A stretch of DNA of 64,000 bases from Streptomyces sp. 2131.1 (GCF_900105515.1 NZ_FNSY01000001.1:5878001-5942000); one strand, 5' to 3'. Shown: positions 52,624 through 61,825, counted from the stretch's first letter. Translations and numbers: made by a program. Notes: generated by a model from the letters alone, not told the origin.

Positions 52624-54384
52624 ATGACTGAGTATGGCCGGGGCCCCGGCTCCGAACCGTGGCATCCCGAGGACCCCTTGTACGGGGACCAGGGATGGGG
52701 CGGCCAGCAGGCTGCCCACGGCCAGGCCCAGTACGACAGCCAGAACCAGTACGGCGACGGCACGAACCAGTACGGCGCCCAGCCGCAGTACCCGCAGGGC
52801 CAGTACGACCCGTACCAGCAGCAGCCGCACGACCCCTACGCGCAGCAGGACCCGTACTCCCAGCAGCAGGACCCGTATGCCCAGCAGCAGTACCAGCAGC
52901 AGGCGTACGGGCAGCAGCAGCCGCAGGACCCGTACGGCGGGCAGCCGCAGCAGCCCCAGCCCGGCTACGACACCGGCTGGGACACGGGCCAGCAGGCGAT
53001 GCCGCCGTACGAGGGCCAGCCCGTCGCCACGTACGGCTACGGCGAGACGAACGACTACTACGGCACCCCTGAGGCATACCCGCCCCCGCAGCCCCCGGGC
53101 CGCCGCGAGGCCGCACCGTCCCAGGCACCGGAGCAGACTCCGGACTGGGAGCCGGAGGAGCCGCCGGAGGAGACCCACCCCTTCTTCACGGGCGTGGACG
53201 AGAAGGACGGCCGCAAGGCGCCCCGGGACGACGACTACGACGACGACGAGGACGACCGCGACAGCGGCGGGGGCGGCGAGCGCCGGGGCAAGGGCAAGAA
53301 GAAGAAGGGCCGCAGCGGCTGCGCGTGCCTGGGCGTCTCCCTCGTCCTGATCGTCGGCGTCGGCGGAGCGGGCTACTTCGGCTACTCGTTCTACCAGGAC
53401 AAGTTCGGTCCCGCCCCCGACTACTCGGGCAGCGGCTCGGGCTCGGTCGAGGTGGAGATCCCGAAGGGCGCGTACGGGTACGACATCGGCAACATCCTCA
53501 AGAAGGCGGGCGTCGTGAAGAGCGTCGACGCCTTCGTCTCGGCGCAGAGCGAGAACCCGAAGGGCAAGGGCATCCAGGCGGGGGTGTACCTCCTGCATTC
53601 GCAGATGTCGGCGTCCGAGGCCGTGAAGATGATGGTCGACCCGAAGAGCCAGAATCTTCTGATCATCCCGGAGGGCACGCCGAACCGGCTGGTGTACGCC
53701 TCCATCGACAAGAAACTGGACGTCGCCAAGGGAACGACCGCCAAGGTGGCCAAGAAGGAGTCGGGCAGCCTCGGCCTGCCGGGCTGGGCACAGAACCACA
53801 AGGGTGTCCTGGACCCCCTGGAGGGCTTCCTCTACCCGGCCGCGTACCCGGTCACCAAGGGCATGAAGCCGGAGGCCGTCCTCAAGTCGATGGTTTCCCG
53901 CGCCGACGAGGAGTACAAGAAGAGCGACGTCGAGGCCAACGCCAAGAAGCTGAAGCTCGACAGCCCCTGGCAGCTGATCACCGTCGCCAGCCTCGTCCAG
54001 GCCGAGGGCAAGTACAAGCACGACTTCGACAAGGTCGCGCGGGTCGTCTACAACCGGATGAAGCGCGACAACCCCCAGACCTGGGGGCTCCTGGACTTCG
54101 ACTCGACTGTCAACTACGCGAAGAAACAGAGCACCCTGGACACCGGAGCCGTCTCGGACCTGCGGGAGTTCAAGCACCCGTACAACACGTACTACATCCA
54201 CGGCCTGCCCCCCGGACCCATCAACAATCCGGGTGACGCGGCGCTCCAGTCGGCGATCAAGCCCACTCCCGGGCCCTGGAACTACTTCGTCTCGGTGACC
54301 GAGGACAAGACGGTCTTCGCCGTGACCAACGAGGAGCACGAGCGGAACCGGGAGAAGTACAAGGAAGAACAGGCGAAGCAGTGA
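52624..54384 (+). CDS. mltG: Endolytic murein transglycosylase MltG with long Q/Y/P-rich cytoplasmic tail
   Basis: 586-residue membrane enzyme that cuts nascent peptidoglycan strands to end glycan synthesis. The first 230 residues are low-complexity (repeats such as QQDPYAQQ, then acidic and basic runs) and cytoplasmic. One helix follows (LGVSLVLIVGVGGAGYFGY, about 236-254), then the YceG domain. The catalytic glutamate is Glu461 in LVQAEGK. LPPGPINNPGDAALQSAI is the conserved family end. ATG 52624 follows AAGGGG. The aroE start overlaps the stop by 4 bp. Confidence 0.94.
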   Translation: MTEYGRGPGSEPWHPEDPLYGDQGWGGQQAAHGQAQYDSQNQYGDGTNQYGAQPQYPQGQYDPYQQQPHDPYAQQDPYSQQQDPYAQQQYQQQAYGQQQPQDPYGGQPQQPQPGYDTGWDTGQQAMPPYEGQPVATYGYGETNDYYGTPEAYPPPQPPGRREAAPSQAPEQTPDWEPEEPPEETHPFFTGVDEKDGRKAPRDDDYDDDEDDRDSGGGGERRGKGKKKKGRSGCACLGVSLVLIVGVGGAGYFGYSFYQDKFGPAPDYSGSGSGSVEVEIPKGAYGYDIGNILKKAGVVKSVDAFVSAQSENPKGKGIQAGVYLLHSQMSASEAVKMMVDPKSQNLLIIPEGTPNRLVYASIDKKLDVAKGTTAKVAKKESGSLGLPGWAQNHKGVLDPLEGFLYPAAYPVTKGMKPEAVLKSMVSRADEEYKKSDVEANAKKLKLDSPWQLITVASLVQAEGKYKHDFDKVARVVYNRMKRDNPQTWGLLDFDSTVNYAKKQSTLDTGAVSDLREFKHPYNTYYIHGLPPGPINNPGDAALQSAIKPTPGPWNYFVSVTEDKTVFAVTNEEHERNREKYKEEQAKQ

Positions 54385-55208
54385 GCGATCAGCACCGCGC
54401 CGCCGTCCTCGGCTCGCCCATCGCCCACTCGCTCTCCCCGGTCCTGCACCGGGCCGCGTACGCCGAACTCGGCCTCGGCGACTGGTCGTACGACCGCTTC
54501 GAAGTCGATGAGCAGGCGCTGCCCGGGTTCATCGAAGGGCTGGACGGGAGCTGGGCGGGGCTCTCGCTCACCATGCCGCTCAAGCGCGCGGTCATCCCGC
54601 TGCTGGACGGCATCAGCGACACCGCCGCCTCCGTCGAGGCCGTGAACACAGTGGTCTTCGGCGAGGACGGCCGCCGCACCGGCGACAACACCGACATCCC
54701 CGGCATGGTCGCCGCCCTGCGCGAACGCGGCGTCGAGAAGGTGGAGTCCGCCGCCATCCTCGGGGCCGGGGCGACCGCCTCCTCCGCGCTGGCCGCGCTG
54801 TCCGGGATCTGTGCCGGACCCGTCACCGCGTACGTCCGCAGCGCGGCCCGCGCCGACGAGATGCGCGGCTGGGGCGAACGGCTCGGCGTCGACATCCGGA
54901 TCGCCGACTGGGCCGAGGCCGACCGGGCGCTGACCGCGCCCCTCGTCATCGCGACCACCCCCGCAGGCGCGGCCGACGCGCTGGCCGGGGCCGTACCGGA
55001 GCGGCCCGGCACACTCTTCGACGTGCTGTACGAGCCGTGGCCGACCCGGCTCGCGTCCGCCTGGGCCGAACGCGGCGGCGCAGTCGTCGGAGGTCTCGAC
55101 CTCCTCGTGCACCAGGCCGTCCTCCAGGTCGAGCAGATGACGGGCCGCTCGCCCGCGCCGCTCGCCGCCATGCGCAAGGCCGGGGAAGAGGCGCTGGCCG
55201 CCCGCTGA
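54381..55208 (+). CDS. aroE: Shikimate dehydrogenase
   Basis: 275-residue enzyme reducing 3-dehydroshikimate to shikimate. The substrate site is LGSPIAHSLSPVLHRAAY, with the catalytic pair being the lysine of TMPLK and the aspartate of GDNTDIPG. The cofactor site is ILGAGATASSALAAL, in place of the GAGGA form. The C-terminal DLLVHQAVLQVEQMTG is conserved. GTG 54381 is coupled to mltG. It is followed by 145 bp without a gene before aroC. Confidence 0.94.
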   Translation: MSDQHRAAVLGSPIAHSLSPVLHRAAYAELGLGDWSYDRFEVDEQALPGFIEGLDGSWAGLSLTMPLKRAVIPLLDGISDTAASVEAVNTVVFGEDGRRTGDNTDIPGMVAALRERGVEKVESAAILGAGATASSALAALSGICAGPVTAYVRSAARADEMRGWGERLGVDIRIADWAEADRALTAPLVIATTPAGAADALAGAVPERPGTLFDVLYEPWPTRLASAWAERGGAVVGGLDLLVHQAVLQVEQMTGRSPAPLAAMRKAGEEALAAR

Positions 55209-55353
55209 TGCCCGCCCGGCCCCGCCGCGTCGTCCGTCTGCTGGACCGGCGGCGGGCCGAGGGGCGCGTCCGTGGGAGGATCGGGGGCGGCGGGCCAGGG
55301 CCGCGCACCCGGTCGCGCCGCTGGGTTTTCAGGCGCGAGCATGAGGAGCACCG

Positions 55354-56538
55354 TTGAGCAGGTTGCGTTGGCTGACCGCGGGGGAGTCGCACGGCCCCGC
55401 ACTGGTGGCGACGCTGGAGGGCCTTCCCGCCGGCGTCCCGGTCACCACGGAGATGGTGGCGGACGCGCTCGCCCGGCGGCGGCTCGGTTACGGCCGCGGT
55501 GCGCGGATGAAGTTCGAGCAGGACGAGGTCACCTTCCTCGGCGGCGTCCGGCACGGCCTCACCATGGGCTCCCCGGTCGCCGTGATGGTGGGCAACACCG
55601 AGTGGCCCAAGTGGGAGCAGGTCATGTCGGCCGATCCGGTCGACCCCCAGGTGCTGGCCGAGCAGGCCCGTAACGCCCCGCTGACCCGGCCCCGGCCCGG
55701 CCACGCCGACCTCGCCGGCATGCAGAAGTACGGCTTCGACGAGGCCCGGCCGGTCCTGGAGCGCGCGAGTGCCCGGGAGACCGCCGCCCGCGTGGCCCTC
55801 GGTGCCGTCGCCCGGTCCTACCTCAAGGAGACCGCGGGCATCGAGATCGTCAGCCACGTCGTGGAGCTGGCCGCCGCCAAGGCGCCGTACGGGGTCTACC
55901 CCGTCCCCGCCGACGTGGAGCGGCTCGACGCCGACCCGGTGCGCTGCCTCGACGCCGACGCGAGCAAGGCGATGGTCGCCGAGATCGACCAGGCCCACAA
56001 GGACGGCGACACCCTCGGCGGTGTCGTCGAGGTGCTGGCGTACGGCGTGCCCGTCGGGCTCGGCTCGCACGTTCACTGGGACCGCCGGCTCGACGCCCGC
56101 CTCGCCGGCGCGCTCATGGGCATCCAGGCCATCAAGGGTGTCGAGGTCGGCGACGGCTTCGACCTCGCCCGGGTGCCCGGCTCCAAGGCGCACGACGAGA
56201 TCCTGGCCACCGAGGACGGCATCAAGCGCGCTTCCGGCCGGGCCGGCGGCACCGAGGGCGGGCTCACCACCGGCGAGCTGCTGCGCGTCCGCGCCGCCAT
56301 GAAGCCGATCGCGACCGTGCCGCGCGCCCTGGCCACCGTCGACGTGGTGACCGGCGAGGCCGCCAAGGCCCACCACCAGCGCTCCGATGTCTGCGCCGTG
56401 CCGGCCGCCGGCATCGTCGCCGAGGCGATGGTCGCCCTGGTCCTGGCCGACGCCGTCGCTGAGAAGTTCGGCGGCGACAGCGTCACCGAGACCCGCCGCA
56501 ACGTCCGGTCGTACCTCGACAACCTCCAGATCCGATGA
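55354..56538 (+). CDS. aroC: Chorismate synthase
   Basis: 394-residue FMN-dependent enzyme converting EPSP to chorismate. Signatures are GESHGPALVATLEG, RLGYGRGARMKFEQDEVTFLGGVRHGLTMGSP, NTEWPKWEQVM and RSDVCAVPAAGIVAEAM. Start is TTG 55354 with AGGAG 6 nt upstream, supported by the family N-terminus (MSRLRWLTAGESHG). It overlaps aroK by 4 bp, starting the aroC-K-B-Q block. Confidence 0.96.
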   Translation: MSRLRWLTAGESHGPALVATLEGLPAGVPVTTEMVADALARRRLGYGRGARMKFEQDEVTFLGGVRHGLTMGSPVAVMVGNTEWPKWEQVMSADPVDPQVLAEQARNAPLTRPRPGHADLAGMQKYGFDEARPVLERASARETAARVALGAVARSYLKETAGIEIVSHVVELAAAKAPYGVYPVPADVERLDADPVRCLDADASKAMVAEIDQAHKDGDTLGGVVEVLAYGVPVGLGSHVHWDRRLDARLAGALMGIQAIKGVEVGDGFDLARVPGSKAHDEILATEDGIKRASGRAGGTEGGLTTGELLRVRAAMKPIATVPRALATVDVVTGEAAKAHHQRSDVCAVPAAGIVAEAMVALVLADAVAEKFGGDSVTETRRNVRSYLDNLQIR

Positions 56539-57077
56539 GCGGTCCCCTGGTCGTCCTCGTCGGACCCATGGGTGTCGGCAAGTCCACGGTCGGCGAGCTG
56601 CTCGCCGGCCGGCTGGGCACCGGCTACCGGGACACCGACGCGGACGTGGTGGCGACGGCCGGCAAGCCCATCGCGGAGATCTTCTACGACGAGGGCGAGG
56701 ACCACTTCCGCGCGCTGGAGCGGGACGCCGTCCGCGCCGCCGTCGCCGAGCACACCGGCGTCCTCTCGCTCGGCGGCGGGGCCGTCCTCGACGAGTCGAC
56801 CCGCGCGCTGCTCGCCGACCGGCCGGTCGTCTACCTCTCGATGGACGTCGACGAGGCGGTCAAGCGGGTCGGGCTCAACACCGCCCGCCCGCTGCTCGCG
56901 GTCAACCCACGCCGGCAGTGGCGCGAGCTGATGGAGGCCCGCCGGCACCTCTACACCGAGGTCGCCCGCACGGTCGTCGCCACCGACGAGCGCACACCCG
57001 AAGAGGTCGCCCAGGCGGTCCTCGACGCACTGGAGCTGCCGGACGGGGCCCCGTCCGGCCGGGAGAACACACCATGA
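56535..57077 (+). CDS. aroK: Shikimate kinase
   Basis: 180-residue NMP-kinase-like enzyme phosphorylating shikimate. P-loop GPMGVGKS (10-17), shikimate-binding DTDAD, and the LSLGGGAVLDE block with the GGG substrate loop are present. RPLLAVNPRRQW forms the lid. ATG 56535 overlaps aroC and its stop overlaps aroB, each by 4 bp. Confidence 0.95.
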   Translation: MSGPLVVLVGPMGVGKSTVGELLAGRLGTGYRDTDADVVATAGKPIAEIFYDEGEDHFRALERDAVRAAVAEHTGVLSLGGGAVLDESTRALLADRPVVYLSMDVDEAVKRVGLNTARPLLAVNPRRQWRELMEARRHLYTEVARTVVATDERTPEEVAQAVLDALELPDGAPSGRENTP

Positions 57078-58168
57078 CCCAGCAGGCACCCACCCGCGTC
57101 CGCATCGCAGGCAGCGCGGGCACCGACCCGTACGAGGTACTGATCGGCAGGCAGCTCCTCGGCGAGCTGCCCGGGCTCATCGGTGAGCGGGCCAAGCGCG
57201 TCGCGGTCCTCCACCCCGAGGCGCTCGCCGAGACCGGCGAGGCGGTCCGCCAGGACCTCGCCGAACACGGCTACGAGGCCATCGCGATCCAGCTGCCCAA
57301 CGCCGAGGAGGCCAAGACCGTCGAGGTCGCCGCCTACTGCTGGAAGGCGCTCGGCCAGACCGGCTTCACCCGCACCGACGTCATCGTCGGCGTCGGCGGC
57401 GGCGCCACCACCGACGTCGCGGGCTTCGTCGCCGCGTCCTGGCTGCGCGGGGTGCGCTGGATCGCCGTACCGACGACCGTGCTCGGCATGGTCGACGCGG
57501 CCGTCGGCGGCAAGACCGGCATCAACACGGCCGAGGGCAAGAACCTCGTCGGCGCCTTCCACCCGCCGGCCGGCGTCCTGTGCGACCTGGCCGCCCTGGA
57601 ATCGCTCCCGGTCCACGACTACGTCTCCGGCATGGCGGAGATCATCAAGGCGGGCTTCATCGCGGACCCGACGATCCTCGACCTGATCGAAGAGGACCCG
57701 CAGGCCGCCCGTACGCCCGCCGGACCGCACACCGCCGAACTGATCGAGCGCTCCATCCGGGTCAAGGCCGACGTGGTCTCCAGCGACCTCAAGGAGTCCG
57801 GACTCCGCGAGATCCTCAACTACGGCCACACCCTGGGCCACGCGATCGAGAAGAACGAGCGCTACAAGTGGCGCCACGGCGCCGCCGTCTCGGTCGGCAT
57901 GGTCTTCGCCGCCGAACTCGGCCGCCTGGCCGGCCGCCTGGACGATGCCACCGCCGACCGGCACCGCGCGATCCTGGAGTCCGTCGGGCTGCCGCTCACC
58001 TACCGCGGTGACCAGTGGCCCAAGCTGCTGGAGAACATGAAGGTCGACAAGAAGTCCCGCGGCGACCTGCTGCGCTTCATCGTCCTGGACGGCCTCGGCA
58101 AGCCCACCGTCCTGGAGGGCCCCGACCCGGCCGTGCTGCTCGCCGCCTACGGGGAGGTCTCCGCGTGA
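57074..58168 (+). CDS. aroB: 3-Dehydroquinate synthase
   Basis: 364-residue NAD- and zinc-dependent enzyme that cyclises DAHP. Key blocks are GVGGGATTDVAGFVAASWLRG, TVLGMVDAAVGGKTGIN and LNYGHTLGHAIE with the zinc-binding histidines, plus KWRHGAAVSVGM. ATG 57074 overlaps aroK and the stop overlaps the dehydroquinase gene. Confidence 0.96.
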   Translation: MTQQAPTRVRIAGSAGTDPYEVLIGRQLLGELPGLIGERAKRVAVLHPEALAETGEAVRQDLAEHGYEAIAIQLPNAEEAKTVEVAAYCWKALGQTGFTRTDVIVGVGGGATTDVAGFVAASWLRGVRWIAVPTTVLGMVDAAVGGKTGINTAEGKNLVGAFHPPAGVLCDLAALESLPVHDYVSGMAEIIKAGFIADPTILDLIEEDPQAARTPAGPHTAELIERSIRVKADVVSSDLKESGLREILNYGHTLGHAIEKNERYKWRHGAAVSVGMVFAAELGRLAGRLDDATADRHRAILESVGLPLTYRGDQWPKLLENMKVDKKSRGDLLRFIVLDGLGKPTVLEGPDPAVLLAAYGEVSA

Positions 58169-58605
58169 CGCGCCGGGTCCTGGTGCTCAACGGCCCCAAC
58201 CTCGGCCGGCTCGGCTCCCGCGAGCCCGACGTCTACGGCTCCACCTCGTACGCCGGACTGGTCGAGGCCTGCCGCACGCTCGGCAAGGAGCTCGGCTTCG
58301 ACGCCGACGTGCGCGAGACCAACGACGAGGGCGAGCTGATCCGCTGGCTCCACGAGGCCGCCGACGGCTCGATCCCGGTCGTCATCAACCCGGGTGCCTT
58401 CACGCACTACTCGTACGGCATGCGGGACGCGGCCGCCCAGCGCACCGCGCCGCTGATCGAGGTGCACATCTCGAACCCGTACGCGCGGGAGGAATTCCGC
58501 CACACCTCGGTGATCGCCCCGGTCGCCACCGGGACCGTGGCCGGATTCGGCATCGGCTCCTACCGGCTCGCGCTGCGCGCCCTGGCGGACGAACTCACCG
58601 ACTGA
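58165..58605 (+). CDS. aroQ: Type II 3-dehydroquinate dehydratase
   Basis: 146-residue dodecameric type II dehydroquinase. NGPNLGRLGSREPDVYG holds Arg19 and catalytic Tyr24; INPGAFTHYSYGMRDA and EVHISNPYAREEFRHTSV complete the site. GTG 58165 overlaps aroB by 4 bp. It is the last gene of the shikimate run. The standalone enzyme may also serve quinate breakdown, but the operon position favours biosynthesis. Confidence 0.95.
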   Translation: MTRRVLVLNGPNLGRLGSREPDVYGSTSYAGLVEACRTLGKELGFDADVRETNDEGELIRWLHEAADGSIPVVINPGAFTHYSYGMRDAAAQRTAPLIEVHISNPYAREEFRHTSVIAPVATGTVAGFGIGSYRLALRALADELTD

Positions 58606-58730
58606 ACAGGGCTGTCCAGGGGTACCGGGCACCTCAGACCCTCCCCGGCCGTTGTCCGTGTGGCGGCCGGGGAAGGTACGGTTGCCGTTGCACCAGCGCC
58701 AGTTGCCTGTACGAGACGGAGTTGCACCGG

Positions 58731-59585
58731 ATGCAGCACGCAGTGGGGGCCCCGCTGCCTCCGCCCCAGGGTCCCGGAAACGGTCCCGTCGGCTGGCCGC
58801 ACCAGGCCCAGCACCCCGGCCCGCCGCCCCAGCCCCCGGCCGGCCCGCCCGCCGGGCACCCCGTACCGCCGCCCGCGGGCCCGCCCGCGCCGCAGGGCCA
58901 GGGGTGGAACGGACCGGCGCCGCAGCAGGCCCCGCCCCCCGTCTCCCGCGAGACCACCGGGCACATCCAGCTCCCGCCGGGCAGGCCCGTACCCCTGCCC
59001 GCCCCGCCCGCCGAACCCGGCACGGGCAATGCGACGCTCGCGGTGCTCCTGATCGGCCCGGCGGGCGCCGGCAAGACCACAGTGGCCCGGCTCTGGGCGG
59101 CCCGCCGCCGGGTGCCCACCGCCCACGTCAGCCTCGACGACGTCCGCGAATGGGTCTGCTCCGGCTTCGCGGACCCGCAGGCCGGGTGGAACGACCAGTC
59201 GGAGGCCCAGTACCGCCTGGCCCGCCGCACCTGCGGATTCGCCGCCCGCAACTTCCTGGCCAACGGGATCTCCTGCATTCTCGACGACGCCGTCTTCCCG
59301 GACCGGCCCGTCGTCGGTCTCGGCGGCTGGAAGCGCCACGTCGGCCCCGGGCTGCTGCCGGTCGTGCTGCTGCCCGGCCTGGAGGTCGTCCTGGAGCGGA
59401 ACGCCGAGCGCAGCGGCAACCGCCGCCTCTCCGACGAGGAGGTGGCCCGCATCCACGGCCGGATGGCCGGCTGGTACGGCTCCGGGCTGCCGATCATCGA
59501 CAACTCGACGTACGACGTGGAGACCACCGCCCGGGTCCTGGACGACATACTCGCCCGCTCCCTGGCCAGCCCTCCCACCTGGTGA
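58731..59585 (+). CDS. P-loop AAA-type ATPase/kinase with proline-rich N-terminus
   Basis: 284 residues. The first 95 or so are Pro, Gly, Ala and Gln rich and probably disordered. The rest is a zeta-toxin/polynucleotide-kinase-like P-loop domain: LLIGPAGAGKTTVARLW (P-loop near 107-114), VSLDDVREWVCSG, and LPVVLLPGLEVVLERNAERSGNRRLSDEEVARIHGRM, which looks like a lid segment. The substrate is unknown. ATG 58731 is preferred over TTG 58722, which sits too close to the GGAG. It lies upstream of the M24 peptidase and efp genes. Confidence 0.8.
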   Translation: MQHAVGAPLPPPQGPGNGPVGWPHQAQHPGPPPQPPAGPPAGHPVPPPAGPPAPQGQGWNGPAPQQAPPPVSRETTGHIQLPPGRPVPLPAPPAEPGTGNATLAVLLIGPAGAGKTTVARLWAARRRVPTAHVSLDDVREWVCSGFADPQAGWNDQSEAQYRLARRTCGFAARNFLANGISCILDDAVFPDRPVVGLGGWKRHVGPGLLPVVLLPGLEVVLERNAERSGNRRLSDEEVARIHGRMAGWYGSGLPIIDNSTYDVETTARVLDDILARSLASPPTW

Positions 59586-59644
59586 GATCCCCGGTCGGGT
59601 GCGCTGACCGGGCGGGCCCGCCGCCCCGCTCGTACGCTCGACGC

Positions 59645-60751
59645 ATGTCAGAGGTGTACGCCGTCCGACGCGGGCTGCTCCGCGACCGGTGCGCCGCAGT
59701 CGGATCCGCGGCCGCCCTGGTGTCCCGTCCCGCCAACGTCCGCTACCTGGCCGGGGGAGCGCCCCCGGGTGCCGTGCTGCTGCTCGGCCCCGGCGAGGAC
59801 GTCCTCCTCTGCCCCCGCCCGCCGACCGGCGACCCGGCCGACGGGCGCACCGACGAACACCTGCGCGTCGACCTGCTGCCGGTGGCCGGCGGGGATCCGG
59901 TGGTCGCCGCGGCGGACCTCGCCACCGCGGCCGGCGCGGAGTCGCTGGCCGTCGAGGAGCACGACCTGACGGTCGCCCGGCACCGGGCGATGGCCTCGGT
60001 CGCCCCGAAGCTCCGGCTGGCCGATCTCGGCGCCACCGTCGAGCAGTTGCGCATCGTGAAGGACGAGGAGGAGATCGGCTGCCTGCGCATCGCGGCCGAG
60101 ATCACCGACCAGGCGCTGGGCGAACTCCTCGAATCGATCCTCGTCGGCCGCACCGAACGGCATCTGGCGCTGGAGCTGGAGCGCCGGCTGGTGGACCACG
60201 GCGCCGACGGCCCCGCCTTCGCGACCTCCGTGGCGACGGGCCCGAACTCCGGCCGGGGCCGCCACCGGCCCACGGACCGACGGGTCGAGGAGGGAGATTT
60301 TCTCTCCGTCTGCCTGGGCGCGAACTACCACGGCTACCGCTGCGAGATCGGCCGGACCTTCGTCATCGGAACGGCGCCCGCCGACTGGCAGATCGAGCTG
60401 TACGAGCTGGTTTTCGCCGCTCAGAGGGCCGGCCGCGAGGCTCTGCTGCCCGGCGCCGAGTACCGCGACGTCGACCGCGCCGCCCGCCATCTCCTGGACT
60501 CCGCGGGCCACGGCGAGGGCCTCGCGCCCTTCACGGGCCACGGGGTGGGGCTCGAAATCGACGAGGACCCGCAGCTGGCACCCGCCGCCATGGGTAAACT
60601 GGACGCTTGTGTGCCGGTCACCGTCGAACCGGGGGTCCACCTCCCGGGCCGGGGCGGGGTCCGGATCGATGACACGCTCGTCGTGCGCCCCGAGGCGGAC
60701 GGCGGACCCGAGCTACTCACCATTACGACCAAGGAACTGCTCGCGCTCTAG
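59645..60751 (+). CDS. M24 (Xaa-Pro aminopeptidase-like) protein with altered metal site
   Basis: 368-residue pita-bread-fold protein located before efp, where aminopeptidase P is often found. Compared with the normal metal ligands (D, D, H, E, E), the sequence has Cys223 in SVCLGANYHGYRCE, Glu234, His299 in GHGVGLEID, Glu328 in TVEPG and Asp342 in VRIDDT. The second catalytic histidine (HE motif) is Asp306. So two ligands are kept and three are replaced. It may be an inactive or repurposed homologue. ATG 59645; the longer open frame upstream is a different gene's shadow. Confidence 0.82.
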   Translation: MSEVYAVRRGLLRDRCAAVGSAAALVSRPANVRYLAGGAPPGAVLLLGPGEDVLLCPRPPTGDPADGRTDEHLRVDLLPVAGGDPVVAAADLATAAGAESLAVEEHDLTVARHRAMASVAPKLRLADLGATVEQLRIVKDEEEIGCLRIAAEITDQALGELLESILVGRTERHLALELERRLVDHGADGPAFATSVATGPNSGRGRHRPTDRRVEEGDFLSVCLGANYHGYRCEIGRTFVIGTAPADWQIELYELVFAAQRAGREALLPGAEYRDVDRAARHLLDSAGHGEGLAPFTGHGVGLEIDEDPQLAPAAMGKLDACVPVTVEPGVHLPGRGGVRIDDTLVVRPEADGGPELLTITTKELLAL

Positions 60752-60801
60752 CGCGCGTCCTCGGTCGTTCCACCAGCTTCAGTCCAGGAGATTCCGCAAC
60801 C

Positions 60802-61368
60802 GTGGCTTCCACGAACGACCTCAAGAACGGCATGGTGCTCAAGCTCGACGGAGGCCAGCTCTGGTCCGTCGTCGAGTTCCAGCACGTCAAGCCCGGCAAG
60901 GGCCCGGCCTTCGTGCGCACCAAGCTCAAGAACGTGCTGTCCGGCAAGGTCGTCGACAAGACGTTCAACGCCGGCGTGAAGGTCGAGACGGCCACCGTCG
61001 ACCGGCGCGACATGCAGTTCTCGTACATGGACGGCGAGTACTTCGTCTTCATGGACATGGACACGTACGACCAGCTCATGGTCGACCGCAAGGCCGTCGG
61101 TGACGCAGCCAACTTCCTGATCGAGGGCTTCACCGCCTCCGTCGCCCAGCACGAGGGCGAGGTGCTCTACGTCGAGCTGCCGGCCGCCGTCGAGCTGACC
61201 ATCCAGCACACGGACCCGGGCGTCCAGGGTGACCGCTCCACCGGTGGCACCAAGCCCGCCACCCTGGAGACCGGCTACGAGATCGGCGTGCCGCTCTTCA
61301 TCAGCACGGGCGAGAAGATCAAGGTCGACACCCGCTCCGGCGACTACCTCGGCCGGGTGAACAGCTAA
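60802..61368 (+). CDS. efp: Elongation factor P
   Basis: 188-residue three-domain tRNA-shaped factor that helps ribosomes through consecutive prolines. Domain I has the tip loop KPGKGPAF (30-37) with Lys33 at the tip. The PGKGP form is typical of actinobacteria, where the lysine is thought to work unmodified; no EpmA-type modification gene is in the window. The C-terminal GEKIKVDTRSGDYLGRVNS is the family signature. GTG 60802. nusB follows after 2 bp. Confidence 0.96.
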   Translation: MASTNDLKNGMVLKLDGGQLWSVVEFQHVKPGKGPAFVRTKLKNVLSGKVVDKTFNAGVKVETATVDRRDMQFSYMDGEYFVFMDMDTYDQLMVDRKAVGDAANFLIEGFTASVAQHEGEVLYVELPAAVELTIQHTDPGVQGDRSTGGTKPATLETGYEIGVPLFISTGEKIKVDTRSGDYLGRVNS

Positions 61369-61370
61369 CC

Positions 61371-61802
61371 GTGGCTGCCCGGAACACGGCCCGCAAGCGC
61401 GCCTTCCAGATCCTCTTCGAGGCCGACCAGCGCGGCGAGTCCGTGCAGACGGTCCTCGCGGACTGGGTGCGGCACTCGCGGTCCGACACCCGTCAGCCGC
61501 CGGTCACCGAGTACACGATGGAGCTCGTCGAGGGGTACGCGCAGTACGCGGACCGGATCGACGACCTCATCGTCACCTACGCCGTGGACTGGGAGCTCGA
61601 CCGCATGCCGGTCGTCGACCGGAACATCCTGCGGCTCGGTGCGTACGAGCTGATCTGGGTCGACGCGACCCCGGACGCGGTGGTGATCGACGAGGCGGTG
61701 CAGATCGCCAAGGAGTTCTCCACCGACGACTCCCCGTCCTTCGTGAACGGCCTGCTGGCCCGTTTCAAGGACCTCAAGCCGAACCTCCGCCGGGAGCAGT
61801 GA
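61371..61802 (+). CDS. nusB: Transcription antitermination factor NusB
   Basis: 143-residue helical protein that binds boxA RNA with S10 in rRNA antitermination. The N-terminus ARNTARKRAFQILFEAD carries the arginine-rich RNA-binding helix. The closing region EAVQIAKEFSTDDSPSFVNGLLARFK is highly typical. GTG 61371 lies 2 bp after the efp stop, so the two are cotranscribed. Confidence 0.96.
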   Translation: MAARNTARKRAFQILFEADQRGESVQTVLADWVRHSRSDTRQPPVTEYTMELVEGYAQYADRIDDLIVTYAVDWELDRMPVVDRNILRLGAYELIWVDATPDAVVIDEAVQIAKEFSTDDSPSFVNGLLARFKDLKPNLRREQ

Positions 61803-61825
61803 GAGACCCGGCGGCGTTCCGCCGA

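Noticed and set aside
55209..55353. Small reading frame between aroE and aroC (about 49 codons, arginine-rich)
   Set aside because: Extremely Arg-rich product, no clear ribosome site, and the aroC Shine-Dalgarno lies within it; more likely a leader region.
58652..59644. N-terminal extension of the M24 protein through the open frame upstream
   Set aside because: The extension is an out-of-frame reading of the P-loop ATPase gene; the M24 fold begins at ATG 59645 (MSEVYAVRRGLL).
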